Shown: piece by piece, positions 43,528 to 53,708 of the stretch
How the letters are laid out: every line of letters starts with the position of its first letter
Numbering within the stretch: the first letter of the stretch is position 1
Assembly: GCF_029919255.1 (NCBI RefSeq)
Contig: NZ_CP123991.1
Location: 675,110 to 739,109, forward strand
Reading direction: 5' to 3'
DNA: 64,000 nucleotides
Source: a cyanobacterium endosymbiont of Epithemia clementina EcSB
GTDB taxonomy: Bacteria > Cyanobacteriota > Cyanobacteriia > Cyanobacteriales > Microcystaceae
Position numbers and translations under genes: made by a program
Notes under the pieces: generated by a model
Told to the model about the DNA's origin: nothing
What the model saw: only the letters and a program-made list of their open reading frames with translations
Database searches by the model: none

Positions 43528-45589
43528 ATAATCAACTCTAAATGGATGTAAAAAGTATATTTTTTGTATCTCTCATGTTTGGAAAAATTAGAGTTACAAT
43601 TAAATGACTTTTCATAATACTTTTTCTGCTAACTCTTTTAGACAATTGCTTTTTTACAATTTACTTAGCTAAGTCATATTTATGATAGAACATCTTTACT
43701 TATTCTATACAAGAAAAACTTACTAAGTTCCATAGACTACAGTTAGATAGTTGATTTTTAGCCATTACAAGTTATTTTAGCCTTTTAAATATGATTGTAT
43801 GTGCTAATAATTTCATAAAATCTGCAACTTTGCAATTTATTTAACCTTTTATTATTTTGTATTTAAACATGATGTTTCTACTTTTATTGTAATTCTAAAA
43901 ATAATTTGTAGATCGCGAATTAACTTTGATGGTGTTTGCTCTTCTAATTGTATCAACTGAGTCTTTGAGTATACTGCTATCTAGCGATCACTCTTTTTTA
44001 ACTGTTTTAAAAACTTGCTAATAGTTATCAACTTTATTAGTAGAGATAAAAAAATTATCTCTACTTAGACGAAAAATAATCTCTAAATTAGGGATTGTTA
44101 ATCTTAAACTTATTAAGAAGAGTCAAAAAATAAAAAAATAATCTTAATTATATTTTGTGTTATGAAACAATTCATTATTTTTTTAAATTAATAAAAACCG
44201 ATTAGACAATTCAGTTAAACTAACATGGAGTACCTCATGCTAATTTTTTAAATTATTTTATAATGTTTAATTTTTATCATTAGCTTTTCATTAGTCATTT
44301 CCAATTTTTAAGTCAGGTTTTAGATGATGATTTTTAACATTTAAAGTTCATTAACAAATCGTAGCTTTACTCATTTATAAGCCTTTTATTTTTTTATAGG
44401 TCTCCTAAAGAAACTTACTAATAAGGCTACAGAATTCAGGTAAAGTAAGAAGCAATCCAAATAAACTTATAAACTAAGTTGTATTGAGATGAAGAGTTAT
44501 CATTCCTTTTATTATATTTTAATTTAAAGTAAATCAAGACATGACATATATTGTAAATAAGTCTCTACTATAGAAAATACAAATAAAAGCTAGCCATCAT
44601 GTCCGACATGATGTAGAAAATCACTGTTTGTAATCTAAGTTTTTCGAGTAATTTTAAATTTTTTGCAAACGTACAACAGGGAAATCATACTGAACTGACG
44701 ATATAAGACGATATAAATTTAACTAGTAAAATATCAAATCAAAGAGCTTTAGAGTTTAAAATCAACTAAATTTATGGATTTATAAGCTATCTTTTTAAGA
44801 GACTCCAAGATATTGTTAATTTCTTTAAATGTTACTTAGTCAAAATAGGCAATAATTTCTCAAGTCAACGTCTAACCTAATTGTCAGACTGCTTTATTTT
44901 GACATCGCAAATGCTATAGTATCCAATTATAATTCTAAACAAAAATGCTAAATTAGAATCATTAAACAGAGCAGGAGAAGGCGATAGAGAAATCTATAAG
45001 GCAAGTTTTGAGGTATCAACTTGACATAAACATTCATTCTATTCTTTAAAATGAAAAGTTTAAACGCATGATATCTTTCAAAATAAGAGCAATATTCTAC
45101 GTGTTTTATTTGTGTTGGTTTTGTTGTTGATATTGACTAATTATATGAACAATCATACCAGAAGGGAAATTAGGAAACGGAATTAAATCAGCAATAAAAA
45201 AAACAACCGCACTAGCCAGGAAGAACTTAAAAAAACAACTCATGATGATAGACCTTCGTGCAATCTCTCTTTTATTATCTTAGAATTAACTTGCCTAAAT
45301 CTTCCCCTAATTGGATGAACCACTTGAAGTCTTATTTTTATAAAAATTTAATTAATTAACCACGAACCTATCAACGGAACCGATATGGTAATGACTACTA
45401 TTGATAATGATATGGAAATCCTAGAATTAGAGGATAGTTGGATCGTTATTTGGAGTCAACCTAAAACAATGACAGACAATACCAAGAAATTAGTTACAAA
45501 CGCAATCTACTAATTATCCTATTGTTCTAGATGAGCACCTAAATAAAATTATTTATAGGGTAAGTATTTCACGGAAAAATAACTATGTT
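43528..45589. other. 2 kb AT-rich gap with tiny frames
   Basis: No convincing large gene. It contains an inverted repeat with AGTAGAGATAA arms at 44039-44065, another CATCATGTC/GACATGATG near 44597-44615, a small minus-strand frame at 45106-45243, and a 42-codon + strand frame at 45385-45513 (MEILELEDSWIVIWSQPKTM) that has no recognisable family. Confidence 0.4.
45106..45243 (-). CDS. possible 45-residue membrane protein
   Basis: ATG frame, MSCFFKFFLASAVVFFIADL at the start, then a proline-rich turn (IPFPNFPSGMIVHII) and a Gln-rich tail. One membrane helix is likely. GAAGG lies about 10 bp upstream. Too short to be sure; no family recognised. The opposite strand is also open here, so coding status is uncertain. 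Confidence 0.35.
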   Translation of the reverse strand: MSCFFKFFLASAVVFFIADLIPFPNFPSGMIVHIISQYQQQNQHK

Positions 45590-45946
45590 TCAAGGAAATT
45601 TACTAGTAACTTTACCAATAATATTACGAAGCTTTATAAAGCCAAAATGCCGACTATCATTGCTTTCTGTTCTATTTTCTCCCAATAAAAAACAGTCACC
45701 ATTGTTGTCAACCAAAACAGCTCGTTTAATAATTATTAAATCTTGATGGTGAGGGTGCCTAGCTACGACTAAATCCCCTATTTCGGGTAAATGGCGGCGG
45801 TAGGCTCTTGTGTCCACAAGGACCTCCTCTCCTGCTTTAAGCAGGGGAAACATAGAAGCCCCTGTAACACAAAACCGTTGACGCAATCTTAACAACCAAA
45901 GAAGTAATTCTTTATTTTCACTAGTAAGGATCAACTGTATGCCCAC
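45590..45946 (-). CDS. sodX: nickel-type superoxide dismutase maturation protease
   Basis: 118-residue S26-type (signal-peptidase-like) serine protease that trims the SodN propeptide to expose the nickel-binding histidine. Catalytic serine in FCVTGASMFPLLKAGEEVLV; catalytic lysine in DLIIIKRAVL; FLLGENRTESNDSRHFGFI is the conserved C-terminal box. Starts at GTG 18 bp downstream of sodN, so they form an operon. Intact. Confidence 0.93.
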   Translation of the reverse strand: MGIQLILTSENKELLLWLLRLRQRFCVTGASMFPLLKAGEEVLVDTRAYRRHLPEIGDLVVARHPHHQDLIIIKRAVLVDNNGDCFLLGENRTESNDSRHFGFIKLRNIIGKVTSKFP

Positions 45947-45964
45947 TACCTCAAATAAACAAAT

Positions 45965-46423
45965 CTAGCTAGCTTTTACCCAGGCTATATCCCGATTCTT
46001 GCTGGACCAGAACATAGTATGAATTTTCTCAACAGTAGCAAGTAATTCGGTGGCCTGGTCCAAGCTAACTTCTACCTTGCACGCAGAGCAAAGTTTAGCA
46101 GCCTTCCAAAAAGTATTATGAAGATCAGGATATTTTTCTAAATGTACAGGTTTAAAGTAGTCAGTCCAAAGGATAAGTAATTCTTCTTTAGTCTTTTGTG
46201 CTTGCTCTTCCTTAATTGCAATATAGCGGGAAAGGGTATTAGCAGTGGCATGATCTCCGACAGAAGGATTAAGGTCTAGTATCTTCTTAGTCATAGATAA
46301 TACTGCTTCAGCGTAGATGCGAGCAGAGGCGGGATCATAAACACCACAAGGCCCATCGCAGTGAGCACTAACTTCTGGCGCGCGGAAGTGTTTTTTAATT
46401 TGAGTAGCAATTGTGTTGAGCAT
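45965..46423 (-). CDS. sodN: nickel superoxide dismutase
   Basis: Cytosolic Ni-SOD converting superoxide to oxygen and peroxide. 152 residues including a propeptide of about 20 residues; the mature enzyme starts at the nickel hook HCDGPCGVYDP (His1, Cys2 and Cys6 as ligands). The rest is the usual four-helix bundle (IYAEAVLSMTKKILDLN, IAWVKAS end). Expressed with sodX. Ni-SOD protects iron-sulfur enzymes without needing iron, which suits a nitrogen-fixing relative. Confidence 0.96.
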   Translation of the reverse strand: MLNTIATQIKKHFRAPEVSAHCDGPCGVYDPASARIYAEAVLSMTKKILDLNPSVGDHATANTLSRYIAIKEEQAQKTKEELLILWTDYFKPVHLEKYPDLHNTFWKAAKLCSACKVEVSLDQATELLATVEKIHTMFWSSKNRDIAWVKAS

Positions 46424-46769
46424 AGTTTTCTGAGATGTATCTAATTTTTCAATAAAACGTTTACAAACGTTACTATAAGGGGCTGTGGTCAGGATAAAAC
46501 TTTCCCACTAACTCCCTTCCTCCTAATTTTAATTGAAAAGTGTAGGCATTTCAGATCTTAAAATTCTAGATTCTTGCCCCTACCCTTATGGCTTCCTAAT
46601 AGTTGCACTATATTGATTATTTGAATATTGTTCTTTCCTTTAAATAAAAAGGTTTAAAATGTTATAATTAACTGAGAAAAAACCTTCTCTTATGCTTCCT
46701 CTTGATAAGAAGTAATTAAACAACCTACCAACATAATGGAATTGATAAGCAGACTAAAAAAACTAACTC
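46424..46769. other. sodN upstream region
   Basis: About 345 bp between sodN and the sdhB remains. It contains the palindrome ACGTTT-AC-AAACGT (46457-46470). No relic was recognised. Confidence 0.4.
46457..46470. promoter_or_regulatory. palindrome upstream of sodN
   Basis: ACGTTT and AAACGT separated by AC form a perfect dyad 34 bp upstream of the sodN ATG, where an operator or promoter-proximal element would sit. The binding factor is unknown. Confidence 0.3.
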
Positions 46770-47753
46770 CTAGCTGGTTTCTGCTTGTACCCGTTCAATT
46801 AGTAATCGTACTTCATCAGTCCCTTCTGACAGTTCAAAAGAGAGGGTAAACTTACCACTGACTACCATTCGTAACCCTAAAGGAGCAAGACTAAACAATC
46901 CTTTTAAATCTTTCAAATAATTCCCTACTACAAATAATCCAAACTTACGCTCATCAATCCATCCCCCTTGTTTGACTAAGTCTACCAAAACCTTACGATG
47001 GCGAATGGCACGACTATCTCGAAAATTTTTTTGAGCCAAAATTTCTTGTTTAATGTAACCAATTTGGTCCATGGGGAAAACACCTATGGGACAAATTGCG
47101 TTACAAAAATAGCAACGAGTACACCCCCAAACTCCTTTGGTTTCGTCATTTTAGGTTTCTAAACGAGTTTCAGTTTCTGTATCCTGTGAATCGACTATCA
47201 TACGTTGTGTTTTAGCAAGAGCGTGAGGACCAACAAAATCGGGGTTAACCGTAAGAGCGTTACATTCGGAATAACAGACTCCACACATGATATAGCTGCT
47301 GGTCTGATTGAGACGTAATCGCTCTTTGGGGGTTTGCAGAAATTCCCGTTCAAAAATAGAATTTGCCTTGAGCCTGACATAGGGTTCTATAGCTTCTAAT
47401 TTTTTCCAAAAAAGGGCCATATCCACTACCAAATCCTTAACTACTGGGAGATTTTTTAGAGGAGCAATAGTCATGGTTGGTAGTTTTTCCTTTCCGGAGT
47501 GTCCAAATTTTTCAAGTTCACTGCCCACATTTTCTTTACAAGCAAGGGCAGAACGACCATTAATTCTCATGCTACAACTACCACAGATCGTATTACGACA
47601 ATTTTTGCGAAAGGCAAGGGTTCCATCTTTTTCCCATTTAATACGATTGAGGCAATCTAAAATAGTTGCGTTTGACTCCACGTCCAAGTTATAAGTCTGT
47701 AAATGAGGTGTTTTATTAGACTTTTGTCGCATAATTTTAAATTGAACTTTCAT
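46770..47753 (-). pseudogene. sdhB: succinate dehydrogenase iron-sulfur subunit, one in-frame stop
   Basis: Iron-sulfur subunit of the SDH/fumarate reductase family. The frame from ATG 47753 has the 2Fe-2S cysteines (CRNTICGSCSMRINGRSALAC) and the first 4Fe-4S group (CGVCYSECNALTV). It then meets a TAA at 47151-47153. Without any frame change the next 26 codons continue (NDETKGVWGCTRCYFCNAIC, PIGVFPMDQIG) into a 100-residue open frame ending at 46770. Together they give about 326 residues, the usual cyanobacterial length. A tyrosine codon turned TAA would explain it. All cysteine ligands survive. It may be a very young pseudogene, a read-through gene or a sequencing error. Confidence 0.88.
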
Positions 47754-48323
47754 AGGGAAGATATAGGGTGATTTCTCAGAAGGGGAGTAAGCATAACCCT
47801 ATCTATTAGTTTAGTAGCCCAACACATTCACTAAAATCTCTCAATCATTACTCCATCATAGCCACCATAGAGATTGTCGAAAGTAGACAATCTCTATGGT
47901 GTATCCTCTTGCTTAGCCTTCTTTTAAGACTAGAATTAAATAGTGAGGTTCTTGTAACTTCTGGGGCAATTCCATAGATTGAAATCCTAGTAAATGGTTC
48001 TGTGACCTTCAGATTTAATCCTTTCATCCATCCATAAGTATATTCCCCCAAACTCAGTATCACAAAGGTTATCCAGATTGTAGAAGCTAACTTTAAAAAA
48101 CTTATTTTTAGACTGAGTAACTCAAATCCATCACGATATTAGGGGTAAATTTTCTTAAGGGGATGCACTTCTCCTTACATTTTGTCTTCTTGAACTGTCT
48201 GCTTCTCTCGTTTATAATTATTGAAAATTTTCTTGATTTTATTAGGAAGATAACGCTATATTTTTGATATGGTCAATAAAGGCAACGATCATTAAACTTC
48301 AATCAAGGAACATTGATAACATC
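47754..48323. other. divergent region, sdhB and cyAbrB
   Basis: About 570 bp. It contains the inverted repeat at 47863-47901 and must hold promoters for both neighbours. The 71-codon minus frame here has no protein-like features. Confidence 0.45.
47863..47901. repeat. perfect inverted repeat, 16-bp arms
   Basis: CACCATAGAGATTGTC and its exact complement around a 7-nt loop. There is no T-run on either side. It lies about 110 bp upstream of the sdhB start. Confidence 0.75.
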
Positions 48324-48719
48324 ATGACCGATAAACCAATCCCTTTAACGGGAAAAGCCCTACTTCAAAAAGTCAAAGAGCTATCCCACAAACCACGGAG
48401 AGAAACAGCCAAAGATTGTGGCTATTACTCAGTTACAAAAGACGGACAAGTCCGCGTCAATTTGACAGAGTTCTATGATGCAGTTTTAGGAGCCAAAGGA
48501 GTTCCTCTTGAGCCAGGAACCGCTAAAGATGGTCGAGGACGTGAACCCACTTACCGTGTAAGTGTCCACAAAAATGGTCAAATTGTCATCGGATCAACAT
48601 ACACCCAAGAGATGGGATTGAAACCTGGAGATGAGTTTGAAATTAAATTAGGATACAAACACATTCACCTCAAACAAATTGGAGATGATGGGGAGGTCGT
48701 TGAGGAAGAAGCAGCTTAG
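48324..48719 (+). CDS. cyAbrB transcriptional regulator
   Basis: 131 residues from the ATG at 48324 (MTDKPIPLTGKALLQKVKEL), preferred over an ATG 60 bp upstream because the family starts here and AAGGAA lies upstream. Cyanobacterial AbrB-like DNA-binding proteins (cyAbrB1/cyAbrB2) control carbon/nitrogen balance, hydrogenase and nitrogen-related genes. The C-terminal SpoVT/AbrB-like domain is IVIGSTYTQEMGLKPGDEFE. Which paralogue it is cannot be settled here. Confidence 0.9.
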   Translation: MTDKPIPLTGKALLQKVKELSHKPRRETAKDCGYYSVTKDGQVRVNLTEFYDAVLGAKGVPLEPGTAKDGRGREPTYRVSVHKNGQIVIGSTYTQEMGLKPGDEFEIKLGYKHIHLKQIGDDGEVVEEEAA

Positions 48720-48765
48720 GAATTATTTAATCTAAACAAAGATTATAAAATCTCTTGAGCCTAAA

Positions 48766-48785
48766 AAACCCCATTGGATGGGTTT
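48766..48785 (+). terminator. hairpin downstream of cyAbrB
   Basis: AAACCC and GGGTTT arms enclose CATTGGAT, 46 bp past the stop codon. The T-run is weak, so termination is likely but not certain. Confidence 0.45.
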
Positions 48786-48981
48786 GCCTTAACCTGTTCT
48801 TATTAGGGTCTAACGGATAATTAGTCCTAAAAGCTATCGTCTTACTCGGGGCGGCGTAATATAAGAAACAGACGTTAGCCCCCATAGATTTTTCTGTAAA
48901 ACCTGTCCGAACTCAAATATTTTACTAGGGTAGTAACTATAGATTCTTCATTAGAAGATATAGACAGTATAAGAAACAATT

Positions 48982-49821
48982 TTGTCATTACCAATTGCAT
49001 TCTTGGATATAACTTTGAGCTTAACTCTTTCCGGAACAGTCAAAGTATGCCTCTTTTTAATTACTTGGGTTATACTTTGGCTGCCTTTAGCTTGGTCTAT
49101 AGCCAGAAAAATTAGCTGGCAACCCTTTAGTCCTTTAGTAGGTTCGGAAAAACTCCTCCTTGTTATATCTCTCTATTTAACTGTTCCTCTTCTAGTATGG
49201 CTAACTATTTCAGTAGAAGGGACCTCCGTAATAGACTACGGACTAAAGTGGCAACTGACTTTTTTGATTTCTTTACTTTTAGGAATAGGATTAGGAATTG
49301 CCGGTTTAGGGATTCTCTTTGGACTCGAAGGATGGTTTGGTTGGTTAATTTGGCAAAAAAATAATTTATATCGTCTGGGTAAATTAGGATTACCCTTATT
49401 GGGGTTAGGACTTTGGGTAGGAATTACTGAAGAATTAATCTTTCGGGGAGTTTTACTCAATTTACTACAACAAGACTATTCCCTAGAAATAGCCGCTATT
49501 ATCTCCAGTGGTGTTTTTGCTCTCTTACACTTACTCTGGGAAAGGGAAGAAACAATTCCTCAACTTCCTGGATTATGGATAATGGGTATGATTTTGGTGT
49601 GGGCTAGAATAATGGACGAAGGCAGCTTAGCTTTAGCATCAGGACTCCATGTGGGTTGGATTTGGGGGTTATCGTGCATCGATGCGGCCGAATTGATTTC
49701 CTATACTGATAAGGGAGCTGCAGGGGTGGTTGGCTGGAAGAAACAACCTTTAGCCAGAATATCCGGAATTCTTTGTCTGTTGGGAACAGGTTTAGTTTTA
49801 TGGCAATTTTCTTTATTTTAA
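48982..49821 (+). CDS. CPBP family intramembrane glutamic protease
   Basis: 279 residues with about eight membrane helices. Catalytic motifs of the CAAX-protease/bacteriocin-processing (CPBP, Abi) family: GITEELIFRGVLL (EExxxR) and SGVFALLHLLWE (FxxxH), with a third histidine in LASGLHVGWIWG. Start is TTG by the longest frame, so the true start is uncertain. Substrate unknown. Confidence 0.85.
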   Translation: MSLPIAFLDITLSLTLSGTVKVCLFLITWVILWLPLAWSIARKISWQPFSPLVGSEKLLLVISLYLTVPLLVWLTISVEGTSVIDYGLKWQLTFLISLLLGIGLGIAGLGILFGLEGWFGWLIWQKNNLYRLGKLGLPLLGLGLWVGITEELIFRGVLLNLLQQDYSLEIAAIISSGVFALLHLLWEREETIPQLPGLWIMGMILVWARIMDEGSLALASGLHVGWIWGLSCIDAAELISYTDKGAAGVVGWKKQPLARISGILCLLGTGLVLWQFSLF

Positions 49822-51705
49822 TTTAGGAATTTCATTCAACTAAACTGGGAAACAATTTGATTGTAGGCTGAGGTTTATTAACTCCAAAATACAGCTTAAG
49901 GCAATTACTTTTTCGAATTTATACCGAACTAATTTAGCAATTTTTCTTCCCATATTTTTATTATTAAGGGGTTGTATCTCAGTATCTTAACTCACTTTCT
50001 GACCGACGAGTTACTAAGTGAAAACCATCGAGATAGACCACTGGTTCTCCCCTTTTAAAACCTAATTCTAGGATAATTGATTCTATTCTTGGTTAATCTT
50101 CGGTAGAAGTTCACAATGTTAATCAGATGAGATCTTTAGTGAAAGAAGATTAGCTAAATCTGGTAAGAGAATACCAGTTATGACAACTTTTCTGAAAGTT
50201 ATGATGTAGAAAAAGTCAGTCAATTGAAATCCTTGAACTCATTTTAAAGCTATTAATATAATTGCTTTAATACGTCGATTACATTTGATTCTAGCCTTAT
50301 TAAAATGCAGTTTCACTGAAGTTTGCATTAGAAAATTAGAGAGCTCATCCTCACTAATAACATTGCATCAATACCTGATATTTTAATTAATTTCTTGTTA
50401 TAAGACTTAATTAATTAATTAATTAAATAAATTAATTAATGGCTTTTTTTAAACAAAATATTCAAATTGATCTCGAGTAAAATTCAACTTATAAATATTT
50501 AACTGTTTATTATTAAAATAGACTTACGTCGCTTATATTAAAGATAATAGTTTTATTTGATATCGTTTTACTTTTAGTAAAACAAGAAAAGACTGTGGTA
50601 AACCTTGGGTAATCTAAAAATACTAGATCGAATAATTATTAATATCAGAACTGCTTAAATTAGAACTGGTATTAATTAAAATATCCATGATATTTTTGTT
50701 CTTTTTATTAAAACCTGAGCTGAATAATTTACTTCCCCATTTTAAAACAAATCCTTGACTTTTATATCGAGTTCCAAATTCCATTAAAATGATAAATTTT
50801 CTTCGATTACTCCATATACTAACGCTGCTGCAGTATATTTATCAGCATAGTCTCACTTGTTCAATAAACCGATACTGACATACTTAGCCCAACCAATAAT
50901 GATAACTTTAAAAAATATCTATTGGAACGGTCAATATGACAGAGTCAAAGTTGGGAATTTCTTCTGCTTTAAGTTATTTGAATAACTAAGTTAAGAGTAA
51001 TTTTTTTTACTTATTCAAAGAATATAATTTTTTCATCTAAATTTTGCAACAAATCTCGAACTTATGAGCTAAATTTTAGAGAAAATAACAAATTTTTTCA
51101 AAAATTTACAATCTAATTCGCAACTGGGCATGGATTATCTTATGATTACTTGAAACTCAGTGGTATTTTCTAAATAAGGCAAATTGGGAATTAATAAGGA
51201 TTTACTGCTTAAATTGACATATATAGTTTCGATAACTTAATACTTTTAGCCTGTTCTGTGATCGAACTCGAATAAATGATGACGATGTTGCTAGTTCCAA
51301 AATCGATGGCGTAAGACACGTTAGATCGAAAGAAAATTAGCTAGGTCAAATATTAACAAACTGGGAACAAAGACAATTTATTAAAGTTAAAAATCCTAAT
51401 AATCAAATCACAAAGTTTAGATGACATATTGAATTAATATCTCCTTAAGATAAATTTAAGATTTGTCCAGAAACTTTTTTACATGGCGCAAAACTTTGAG
51501 AGAATAAGAACAGCACAGTCGAGTGTAGTAGTGTATACCAGAAATTTACGTAAAACTAGACTAGGCTAGTGCCAGGTCACTATATATACTCAACTAATTT
51601 TGAAGGTACCTAGATTGTTAGATGAATATATCTTGAACACCTTAAATAAAATTAAAAAAGAGTGTTAGGGTTTTACAATGGGTAGTGTTACTCGGAGGAA
51701 GAAAA
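49822..51705. other. gap between the CPBP gene and DUF1815 gene
   Basis: Almost all of this gap is the Hsp70-family corpse (49985-51320). A low-complexity TTAA-repeat patch lies near 50406-50442 within it. The last 385 bp show no gene and should contain the DUF1815 promoter. Confidence 0.6.
49985..51320 (-). pseudogene. Hsp70-family (DnaK-like) gene, heavily degraded
   Basis: A complete but wrecked gene can be followed on the minus strand. From GTG 51319: SYAIDFGTSNIVIIYSSSIT (phosphate 1 loop), LKAEEIPNFDSVILTVPIDI, YHYWLG, RFIEQVRL, ADKYTAAALVYGVIEENLS (the DEPTAAALGYG motif), SSDINNYSI (GGSDIDN motif), ITQGLPQSF, VYFNNKQLNIYKLNFTRDQF, IKAIILIALK and VQGFQLTDFFY. It ends with LGFKRGEPVVYLDGFHLVTR. 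Many stops and frameshifts. This is the divergent cyanobacterial Hsp70-like family, not the main DnaK. Confidence 0.8.
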
Positions 51706-52089
51706 GTGTTTACCCGACTAGCTCAACAACACCGTAACTTTGTGAGAGATTTAGTAATTAATCTCCAAGCACTGGCGATTGTCCTTGAAAAACAAGGTTA
51801 TCTAGCTTCTTGCTACACTTGTGGTGGGCAGATGAACAGTGGTTCTTTTATGGTTAGCCTAGGAGAAAACCATCTGATTCGCTTTTTGGTATCGGACTAC
51901 GGAATTACCTGGACAGAGATGCGAGACGATCTTGAGCTGATGAAACTTGAAGGGGCTGAGGCCATCAGTCAATTGCAGGAGTTAGCTGATTTAGTTAAAT
52001 ATCAAATTGAGCCATCCAAGTCCGACACTTCAGATAATTTTACTTCTGAAGATAATTCTACTCCTGAACCTCAGATACAATCGATTTAA
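51706..52089 (+). CDS. DUF1815 family protein
   Basis: 127 residues from GTG 51706, chosen because GGAGG lies 8 bp upstream and the family starts VFTRLAQQHRNFVRDLV; a TTG reading from 51685 would translate the ribosome site. Conserved motifs: LASCYTCGGQMNSGSFMVSL and NHLIRFLVSDYGITWTEMRD. Soluble, cyanobacterial, function unknown. The acidic Ser/Thr-rich tail (about 30 residues) is variable. Confidence 0.88.
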   Translation: MFTRLAQQHRNFVRDLVINLQALAIVLEKQGYLASCYTCGGQMNSGSFMVSLGENHLIRFLVSDYGITWTEMRDDLELMKLEGAEAISQLQELADLVKYQIEPSKSDTSDNFTSEDNSTPEPQIQSI

Positions 52090-52183
52090 GTTTTAGAAAA
52101 CTCAGAGGAAACATAAACAAGGAAATCTCCTTAATCTTGTCCTCAAATTGTTCTCTGTTTTAAGTCTGTTTTAGGAAAGTAAC

Positions 52184-53218
52184 TTATTTGTCTTCAGCAA
52201 AAACATAGCGATAGAGCTCATTTGCATTAGGTTCTGGACTATCTTGAGCAAATTGAACCGCTTGATCGATTTTCTCTTGAACTTGCTTTTTAATGTTCTC
52301 GAGTTCTTGGTTATCAGCTAAATTACGCTCCACTAGATAAGTAGTCAGTTTATTAATGGGATCTCGGCCTCCCCAAAATTCTTTTTCATCAGAAGATCTA
52401 AGTTCATCGGGATCAGCTAAGGAATGTCCTCGAAAGCGATAAGTCAAAGCTTCAATTAAAGTTGGGCCTTCTCCGGCACGGGCACGGGCGATGGCCTTTT
52501 GAGCAACACTACGAACAGCAAGTACGTCCATACCATCTACTTCCACACCGGCCATATTAAAAACAGTAGCTTTTTGATAAATTTCCGGTTGAGAGGTTGC
52601 CCGATCATGAGCCATGCCAATTGCCCATTTGTTATTTTCAACGACGTAAATAATTGGCAACTTCCACAATGAAGCCATGTTGAGACACTCGAAGAATTGA
52701 CCATTGTTGCTAGCTCCATCCCCAAAAAAGCATACAGTAACTTGATCGGATGTCTCATCCCCCATCATTTCCCGTCGATATTTGCTTTGGAAAGCTGCTC
52801 CCGTGGCTACAGGGATACCTTCAGCGACAAAGGCATAACCCCCTAGAAGTCGATGTTCAGCAGAAAATAGGTGCATTGAACCGCCCCGTCCTTTGCTACA
52901 TCCAGTCTCCTTTCCAAATAATTCTGCCATCACCTCGTGAGGGGGAACTCCACAACTAAGGGCATGAACGTGATCACGATAGGTACTAGATACATAGTCT
53001 TCACCGGGACGTAAAGCTTTGATTATTCCAGTAGAAACTGCCTCTTGGCCATTGTACAGATGAACAAAACCGAACATTTTACCCCGGTAATACATCTCAG
53101 CACACTTATCTTCAAACAAGCGCCCGAGTATCATGTCTTCATAGAGGATTAAACCTTCCTCTTTGGTGATTTTGATAGAAGCTTGGTTAAATTTGGGTAA
53201 TGTTCGTTGGGAAACCAT
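52184..53218 (-). CDS. pdhA: pyruvate dehydrogenase E1 alpha subunit
   Basis: Thiamine-diphosphate-dependent subunit that decarboxylates pyruvate with E1 beta (not in window). 344 residues from ATG 53218 ([20 protein letters not shown]), the start that fits cyanobacterial relatives; an upstream ATG frame from 53254 adds 12 unconserved residues. The TPP motif runs from [20 protein letters not shown] to [27 protein letters not shown] is the regulatory loop region. Intact; partner of pdhC at 24623. Confidence 0.95.
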   Translation of the reverse strand: MVSQRTLPKFNQASIKITKEEGLILYEDMILGRLFEDKCAEMYYRGKMFGFVHLYNGQEAVSTGIIKALRPGEDYVSSTYRDHVHALSCGVPPHEVMAELFGKETGCSKGRGGSMHLFSAEHRLLGGYAFVAEGIPVATGAAFQSKYRREMMGDETSDQVTVCFFGDGASNNGQFFECLNMASLWKLPIIYVVENNKWAIGMAHDRATSQPEIYQKATVFNMAGVEVDGMDVLAVRSVAQKAIARARAGEGPTLIEALTYRFRGHSLADPDELRSSDEKEFWGGRDPINKLTTYLVERNLADNQELENIKKQVQEKIDQAVQFAQDSPEPNANELYRYVFAEDK

Positions 53219-53708
53219 AGATTTTGTAGAATAATGATAATTCATTAAGACCATTGAGTGATTAAGGTTGACTTAGCTCAACTGCCTACTTCAAATGAGA
53301 GCAAAAAATACTGACTTAAAGATTATAGAGGGAGATGAGATTTTTATGTTAAAAGACTTATACGATTCCCTACAGCTCCAAGTTTTTACTAAAATAAACT
53401 CTAATAAACCCAATAGAGTTAACGCGGTTAGAATAGGGCGGATCTCTATAAAGGCTAAGATTGAGACAGGTAGTAACTGTTTTACTAATTGGAATATTTT
53501 AGTTATAATCTTTCTCAGCTTTGTCTATGCTTATGCTTACCAGTCACTGAATCTTTCTGGAGCTTATTCTGGAGCTTAAGTGTTATCGGTTTACTATGTT
53601 GTCCTTGCTCTGTTTCCTAAGTGTCTTAAACTGGACATGTATCTTAAATATAGGCTATCAGAATAAGGATAAGCTTATTGTCTTGACCCGGCTCTGAGGA
53701 AATCAACC
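53219..53708. other. divergent region, pdhA and ftn2
   Basis: About 490 bp. A 94-codon + strand frame at 53295-53579 has a possible C-terminal membrane helix (NILVIIFLSFVYAYAYQSLN) but no recognised family or ribosome site; I do not accept it as a gene with confidence. Promoters for both neighbours should be here. Confidence 0.35.

Noticed and set aside
45385-45513. 42-codon + strand frame upstream of sodX
   Set aside because: Acidic start but no family, weak ribosome site, in decayed DNA.
46770-47072. Separate 100-residue gene downstream of sdhB
   Set aside because: It is the in-frame continuation of sdhB after the TAA (26 codons between, same frame, contiguous CTRCYFCNAICP motif).
47848-48063. 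71-codon minus-strand frame between sdhB and cyAbrB
   Set aside because: Includes the inverted repeat, no protein-like pattern, no ribosome site.
50400-50445. TTAA tandem-like run
   Set aside because: Low-complexity AT repeat within the Hsp70 relic; no unit structure suggesting CRISPR or iterons.
53295-53579. 94-codon + strand frame between pdhA and ftn2
   Set aside because: No family, no ribosome site; low-complexity N-terminal half. Possible but unsupported.
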